Source: an uncultured Selenomonas sp.
Lineage (GTDB): Bacteria > Bacillota > Negativicutes > Selenomonadales > Selenomonadaceae
DNA: 11,080 nucleotides
Assembly (NCBI GenBank): GCA_905373085.1
Contig: CAJPRR010000073.1
Span: forward strand, 1-11,080
Direction of reading: 5' to 3'
The notes beneath the pieces were generated by a model. That model saw nothing but the letters and a program-made list of their open reading frames with translations. It ran no database searches and was not told where the DNA came from. Each line of letters begins with the position of its first letter. Within the stretch, counting starts at the first letter, position 1. Below are positions 7,549 to 11,080 of this stretch, in pieces. The position numbers were made by a program, and so were the translations under genes.

Positions 7549-7767
7549 ATGGATGTCCAGGTGGAACGACTGCATCGTGTGAAGCCGCTTGCGCCGGTTT
7601 CCTTTTTTGAAGAGACGGCGCGGCGCGAGAAGAGGCAGGAGACGCATGAGGCAAGGAAGCCTCTTCGCGGCACGGAGTCGGACGCTTACAGCGTGGAGAT
7701 TTCGGCAGCAGGCAGGCGTGCGGCAGCACACAGCGAGACGGGCGGCATGATGGTGGAGGGTTTTTGA
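7549..7767 (+). CDS. Small charged hypothetical protein, 72 residues
   Basis: I do not recognise this protein. It is 72 residues, rich in Arg, Glu and Ala, with no signal peptide or membrane segment, so it is probably cytoplasmic. Residues about 21-40 form a highly charged, likely helical stretch with several Arg and Glu; a short DAYSVEISAAGRR segment (45-57) follows. What supports it as a real gene is its surroundings: a near-consensus promoter at 7456-7484, a strong ribosome site GGAAGGAGGT (7532-7541) 7 bases before the ATG, and a perfect 20-bp-stem terminator 20 bases after its stop. It is therefore a monocistronic unit, convergent with the class I aldolase gene. A dual role with a regulatory transcript cannot be excluded. 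Confidence 0.7.
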   Translation: MDVQVERLHRVKPLAPVSFFEETARREKRQETHEARKPLRGTESDAYSVEISAAGRRAAAHSETGGMMVEGF

Positions 7768-7787
7768 TGGTTTTGCAAGATGACGGG

Positions 7788-7840
7788 AAAAGCCCCGCCT
7801 GAGCGCTTCTCGAAAGAGTGAGCGCTCAGGCGGGGCTTTT
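7788..7840. terminator. Perfect 20-bp bidirectional terminator
   Basis: The arms 7788-7807 and 7821-7840 are exact reverse complements, GC-rich in the middle, starting with AAAA and ending with TTTT, so each strand has a T-run after a strong stem. It lies between two convergent genes: it ends the small gene on the plus strand and probably the class I aldolase, whose stop codon is 108 bases away, on the minus strand. The remaining 7841-7948 shows no further gene. Confidence 0.92.
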
Positions 7841-7948
7841 GATTGTTCGCTGCAGGGAAATGTCTCCGCTCGGAAATGGCTCGCTGATGTCGCCGCCGAT
7901 TTCATGCGCCGTATGCGCGGGGGGACGCATTGGATTGGCCGTGCTTTC

Positions 7949-8836
7949 TCAGGTGATGGACGCCTTGTAGATGCCGTCGACGGCAGCCTTCAAAACCTTG
8001 TCGAACTCGGCGTCGCTTTGGCTTGCGCGAAGATCTTGGGCGAGGGCGCGTGAAAAGCTGGCGATGAGGCCGCGATTCTTGGCGAGCTTTTCGTTGGCCT
8101 CGTCCTGCGGATAGCCGCCGCTCAATGCGACAATGCGCACGACGTGCGGATCCTTCATGAGATCCTCGTAAAGGTTTTCTTTCGTCGGAATCGTGACCTT
8201 GAGCATGATTTTGTCACCGGCGGGAAGCTTCGCCACATGCGCCTTGATTTCTTCGAGCATGATGGTTTCCGCTTCTTCCTTCTTGGCGCAATGGATATCG
8301 ACCTCCGGTTCCAGGATGGGGACGAGTCCCTTGGCGATGATCTCCTTGCCAACGGCGAACTGCTGCTCGATGACAGCCTTGATGCCCTCTTTGTTCGCCT
8401 CCTTGATGACGGAGCGCATCTTCGTGCCGAAGATATGGCGCTCTACGGCGCGGTCGAGGAGGGCGGAGAGTCCGTCGATGGGTTTCATGAGCTGCACGCC
8501 GTCCTTCTCGGCGGCAAGGCCCTTGTCGACCTTCAAGATCGGCACGACGCCTTTCTTCTCCCATAGGTAGTCCGCCGTATAGAGGTCGTCGATCTTGCGA
8601 TCCATCGTGTTTTCGAAGAGGATGGCCGCGAGAATCTGCTCCTTTGTGAACGAGGGGCTTTTGATGATGCGCGTGCGCATCTCATGAACGCGCGTGAACA
8701 TTTCCTCGTCGTTGGAATAGGCGCTCTCATCGACGCCGTAAGCCTTCAGCGCCTTCGGCGTCGAACCGCCGCTCTGGTCGAGGGCGGCGATGAAGCCCTT
8801 GCCGCTGGTCATGCGATTGAGCTGCTCTTGATTCAT
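7949..8836 (-). CDS. fda: Class I fructose-bisphosphate aldolase
   Basis: This cytoplasmic enzyme reversibly splits fructose-1,6-bisphosphate into dihydroxyacetone phosphate and glyceraldehyde-3-phosphate without a metal, through a Schiff base on lysine. The 295-residue chain matches the bacterial class I type found in Staphylococcus (about 296 residues). Features include GFIAALDQSGGSTPKAL (14-30), VPILKVDKGL (98-107), LVPILEPEVDIH (171-182) and MLKVTIPT (211-218), whose Lys213 fits the Schiff-base lysine (about 212 in the family), then ALSGGYPQDEAN with the phosphate-binding glycines. The start has a strong site (AGGAGG, 8845-8850) and a TATAAT promoter. It follows the class II aldolase gene on the same strand but is separated from it by a terminator, so the two should be regulated independently. 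Confidence 0.95.
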   Translation of the reverse strand: MNQEQLNRMTSGKGFIAALDQSGGSTPKALKAYGVDESAYSNDEEMFTRVHEMRTRIIKSPSFTKEQILAAILFENTMDRKIDDLYTADYLWEKKGVVPILKVDKGLAAEKDGVQLMKPIDGLSALLDRAVERHIFGTKMRSVIKEANKEGIKAVIEQQFAVGKEIIAKGLVPILEPEVDIHCAKKEEAETIMLEEIKAHVAKLPAGDKIMLKVTIPTKENLYEDLMKDPHVVRIVALSGGYPQDEANEKLAKNRGLIASFSRALAQDLRASQSDAEFDKVLKAAVDGIYKASIT

Positions 8837-8868
8837 TTTGCATACCTCCTTAAATCGTTTCCAGTTCT

Positions 8869-8897
8869 ATTATACCTCTATGCATGCAGAAAGTAAA
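8869..8897 (-). promoter_or_regulatory. Promoter of the class I aldolase gene
   Basis: Read on the minus strand, TATAAT (8869-8874) is perfect and TTTACT (8892-8897, four of six) lies 17 bases upstream, within an AT-rich stretch just after the terminator at 8926-8960. Transcription would start near 8862, leaving a 25-base leader that holds the ribosome site. Confidence 0.75.
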
Positions 8898-8925
8898 CGA
8901 AATTGAAAATAAATATCAAAACATA

Positions 8926-8960
8926 AAAATCGTGCAGAAAGTTGCTTTCTGCACGATTTT
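8926..8960 (-). terminator. Intrinsic terminator after the class II aldolase gene
   Basis: A perfect 16-bp stem (AAAATCGTGCAGAAAG, 8926-8941, with 8945-8960) encloses a three-base loop 49 bases after the class II aldolase stop. On the minus strand the stem ends in TTTT and is followed by TATGTTTT, giving a T-rich tail. It insulates the two aldolase genes from each other. Confidence 0.9.
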
Positions 8961-9009
8961 AGAAGAACGTTTATTGAGGCGGTGCACAATGTTCGTAAAG
9001 CGTTTGAGC

Positions 9010-9999
9010 TTACTTCAAGAGCGCCATGACCTCTGAAGCCTTGCCGTCGGAGCCGAGGACTTCCTTGATCTTGTGCTCGACGAGTTCGCGGATGTAGTCG
9101 CGTCCCGGCGCGATGTACTGGCGCGGATCGAAGTGCTCGGGATGCTGCTTGAAGTGCTCGCGGATGCCCGCCGTCATGGCAAGGCGCAGGTCGGAGTCGA
9201 TGTTGATCTTGCAGACTGCCGACTTCGCCGCTTTTCTCAGCTGATCCTCGGGAATGCCTACGGCGTCGGCGAGATTGCCGTCGTTGTCGTTGATGATCTT
9301 GACGTACTTGGGAATGACGGACGAGGCGCCGTGCAGCACGATGGGGAAGCCGGGCAGACGCTTCTCGATTTCCGCGAGGATGTCGAAGCGCAGTTCGGGC
9401 GGCACGAGTACGCCGTCGGCATTCTTCGTGCACTGCTCGGGCTTGAACTTGAAGGCGCCGTGGCTCGTGCCGATGGCGATGGCGAGGGAGTCGACGCCTG
9501 TGCTTGAGACGAATTCCTCGACCTCTTCGGGGCGCGTGTAGTGAGCATCCTCTGCGGCGACCTTCACGTCGTCCTCGATGCCCGCGAGCTGGCCAAGCTC
9601 GCCCTCGACGACGACATTGTGCGCGTGGGCGTACTCGACGACGCGCTTCGTAAGCTCGATGTTTTCCTTGAAGTTCAGGTGCGAGCCGTCGATCATGACG
9701 GAGGTGAAGCCGTCGTCAATACAGGATTTGCACGTCTCGAAATCCGGGCCGTGATCGAGGTGCAGGGCGATGGGCAGATCCTCGCATTCGAGCGCAGCCT
9801 GCACGAGGTGCTTGAGGTAGGCGGGCTTCGCGTACTTTCGTGCACCGGCGGAAGCCTGCAGGATGATGGGGGACTTCAGCGCAGCTGCCGCTTCGGTGAT
9901 GCCCTGGACGATCTCCATGTTGTTGACGTTGAAAGCGCCGATGGCGTAGCCGCCCTCGTGGGCTTTCTTGAACATTTCTTTCGTTCCGATGAGTGGCAT
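9010..9999 (-). CDS. fba: Class II (zinc-dependent) fructose-bisphosphate aldolase
   Basis: This 329-residue enzyme catalyses the same step of glycolysis and gluconeogenesis as its neighbour, using a zinc ion. Visible active-site elements are LHLDHGPDF (79-87; Asp82 proton shuttle, His83 metal ligand), the VEGELG segment (131-136, Glu134), GTSHGAF (177-183, His180 metal ligand), VLHGASS (221-227, His223 metal ligand) and NIDSD (266-270) for substrate phosphate binding. All are intact, so the enzyme should be active. The start has a strong site (TAGGAGGTT, 10006-10014). It has its own promoter, which lies in the 68-base gap to the pseudouridine synthase gene and runs up against the end of that gene; read-through from it is also possible because no terminator lies between them. 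Confidence 0.96.
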   Translation of the reverse strand: MPLIGTKEMFKKAHEGGYAIGAFNVNNMEIVQGITEAAAALKSPIILQASAGARKYAKPAYLKHLVQAALECEDLPIALHLDHGPDFETCKSCIDDGFTSVMIDGSHLNFKENIELTKRVVEYAHAHNVVVEGELGQLAGIEDDVKVAAEDAHYTRPEEVEEFVSSTGVDSLAIAIGTSHGAFKFKPEQCTKNADGVLVPPELRFDILAEIEKRLPGFPIVLHGASSVIPKYVKIINDNDGNLADAVGIPEDQLRKAAKSAVCKINIDSDLRLAMTAGIREHFKQHPEHFDPRQYIAPGRDYIRELVEHKIKEVLGSDGKASEVMALLK

Positions 10000-10042
10000 G
10001 ATCTCAACCTCCTATGAATAGATGATACTCGCTTGCTTTTCC

Positions 10043-10051
10043 ATTATATCA
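10043..10051 (-). promoter_or_regulatory. Extended -10 promoter of the class II aldolase gene
   Basis: On the minus strand the sequence TGATATAAT gives a perfect TATAAT (10043-10048) preceded by TG one base away, the extended -10 form that can work with a poor -35 box. No good -35 hexamer lies 16-18 bases upstream. That upstream region is AT-rich and overlaps the last codons of the pseudouridine synthase gene. Confidence 0.7.
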
Positions 10052-10067
10052 TAATTTAATGAAAGCG

Positions 10068-10973
10068 TCATGAATCTTTTGTGAAAAGAGAAAAACTGCC
10101 GGGGATTTCGGGGAAAAAGGCGGACATATCTGCAGGCAAAGGTGCGTGCACGGTGATTTCTTCGCCGCTCGACGGGTGACGAAGGCGCAGGCGATGGGCG
10201 TGCAGCGCTTGACGGGCGATGCGATCCGTTCTGCCGCCGTAGAGGTCGTCGCCGAGGAGCGGATGAGCGAGGTGCGCGAGGTGGACGCGGATCTGATGCG
10301 TGCGTCCCGTCGCCAGGCGAAGCGCGAGAAGCGAAAGTCCGCCGCGTTCTGCAAGCGTCGCATAGTGTGTGACGGCGCGCTTTCCCGCGGGCGAAACCAT
10401 GCGCTCGATGATGCTGCCGGGGCGGCGCGCGATGGGAGCTGCGATCGTGCCGCAAGGCTCAGGCAATGCGCCCTCGATGACGGCGAGGTAGATGCGCTCG
10501 ATCGCGTCAGGCGCGGACAAGAGGTGCTGCACATGCGCCTCCTTGGCGATGAGCACGAGTCCGCTCGTCCGGCGGTCGAGGCGGTGCACGGGATGGAAGG
10601 CGTGCTTTTCGCCGTGCGCCTCATAGTGGAAGAGCACGGCGTTGGCGAGCGTGTGATGATGTTCGCCGCCCGTCGGATGAACGAGCATGCCCGCGGGCTT
10701 GTTGACGATGAGAAGCGCCGCGTCCTCATAGAGGATGTCGAGCGGGAGGTCTTCAGGCGCGGTGCGGCTCTCTTCCGGCAGCTGCCAGCGAAGCTCGTCG
10801 CCGCCTTTGACGCAGACGAGCGTGGCGTCGGCGGGCAGCCCGTTCAGCGAGAACGTGCCCGAACGCCGCAGTTTTTTCCAGAGCGTCGTGGAGAAGCCGC
10901 ACTCCTTTTGCAAAAACTCCCGTAGCGCCATACAAGCAAGTCCTTCCGGCACGACAAGCCGCGTCTTTCCCAT
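10068..10973 (-). CDS. RluA-family pseudouridine synthase
   Basis: The enzyme converts specific uridines to pseudouridine in ribosomal RNA (or, in some relatives, tRNA). The 301-residue protein has an N-terminal S4-like RNA-binding region (about 12-60, with LREFLQKE and WKKLRRSGTFSLNG), then the catalytic fold: DILYEDAALLIVNKPAGMLVHP (79-100), the signature HRLDRRTSG (130-138) with catalytic Asp133, and the C-terminal RTHQIRVHLAHLAHPLLGDDLYG element. It is closest in layout to the RluC/RluD type, but the target uridine cannot be told from sequence. I choose ATG 10973 rather than a longer start at 11030 because the promoter 10995-11023 lies between them and AAGGAAGTG precedes 10973. No terminator follows before the class II aldolase gene. 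Confidence 0.93.
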   Translation of the reverse strand: MGKTRLVVPEGLACMALREFLQKECGFSTTLWKKLRRSGTFSLNGLPADATLVCVKGGDELRWQLPEESRTAPEDLPLDILYEDAALLIVNKPAGMLVHPTGGEHHHTLANAVLFHYEAHGEKHAFHPVHRLDRRTSGLVLIAKEAHVQHLLSAPDAIERIYLAVIEGALPEPCGTIAAPIARRPGSIIERMVSPAGKRAVTHYATLAERGGLSLLALRLATGRTHQIRVHLAHLAHPLLGDDLYGGRTDRIARQALHAHRLRLRHPSSGEEITVHAPLPADMSAFFPEIPGSFSLFTKDS

Positions 10974-10994
10974 GCAATCACTTCCTTTTCCAGC

Positions 10995-11023
10995 AATATA
11001 GCATGGAGAAGCATGGTTGTCCA
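10995..11023 (-). promoter_or_regulatory. Promoter of the pseudouridine synthase gene
   Basis: On the minus strand TGGACA (11018-11023, five of six) and TATATT (10995-11000, five of six) are 17 bases apart, and TG lies one base before the -10 box. Transcription would start near 10988, with a leader of about 15 bases. The spacer holds two copies of CCATGC separated by TTCT. The last bases of the window, 11031-11080, show no gene. Confidence 0.7.
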
Positions 11024-11080
11024 TTTGCATTTTGTATTTTTTTGTTTCTTGCTAGACGTGGACATGAAATTCTTGTATAA

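Noticed and set aside
11041..11080. A divergent plus-strand promoter at the right edge (TATAA at 11076-11080)
   Set aside because: No -35 hexamer lies at a suitable distance and the -10 box is cut by the window edge, so it cannot be supported.
1..11080. CRISPR arrays, insertion sequences, tRNA or rRNA genes
   Set aside because: I saw no regularly spaced repeats, transposase-like frame, terminal inverted repeats or RNA-gene structure; all long gene-free gaps are explained by promoters and terminators.

Overview
The window looks like chromosomal DNA from a diderm Firmicute of the Negativicutes, probably a Selenomonas-like organism. The genes have Firmicutes-style aggAGG ribosome sites and the aldolases are Firmicutes-like, yet the window also encodes a TonB-dependent outer-membrane receptor and a porin-type barrel resembling the Negativicutes OmpM porins. 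That taxonomic call is inference from gene content and style, not from a database match. Coding DNA is mostly GC-rich, with AT-rich promoters and a few AT-rich islands inside the receptor gene.

Left half (1-7402): an import locus. The first gene enters from the left edge and encodes a very large outer-membrane protein. Its first visible half is a TonB-dependent receptor barrel. Its second half reads as a complete second barrel of porin type, in the same frame and without a signal peptide between them. A 12-bp-stem hairpin follows it. Next comes a near-consensus promoter whose start region is covered by a 16-bp inverted repeat, then a three-gene ECF transporter operon: ecfT (membrane coupling protein), a fused double ATPase, and a Trep_Strep/MptD-type substrate-binding S component. 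A terminator hairpin closes the operon. Together these would carry one scarce substrate across both membranes. The substrate cannot be read from the sequence; a tetrapyrrole such as heme is one hypothesis.

Middle (7456-7840): a self-contained small gene with its own near-consensus promoter, a strong ribosome site and a perfect 20-bp-stem terminator, encoding an unrecognised 72-residue charged protein.

Right half (7949-11023, minus strand): an RluA-family pseudouridine synthase, then a class II (zinc) fructose-bisphosphate aldolase, then a class I (Schiff-base) fructose-bisphosphate aldolase. Each has its own recognisable promoter, and a terminator separates the two aldolases. Two unrelated enzymes for the same glycolytic step thus sit side by side under separate control.

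The strongest candidate for something undescribed is the predicted two-barrel fusion protein and its large AT-rich surface loops.
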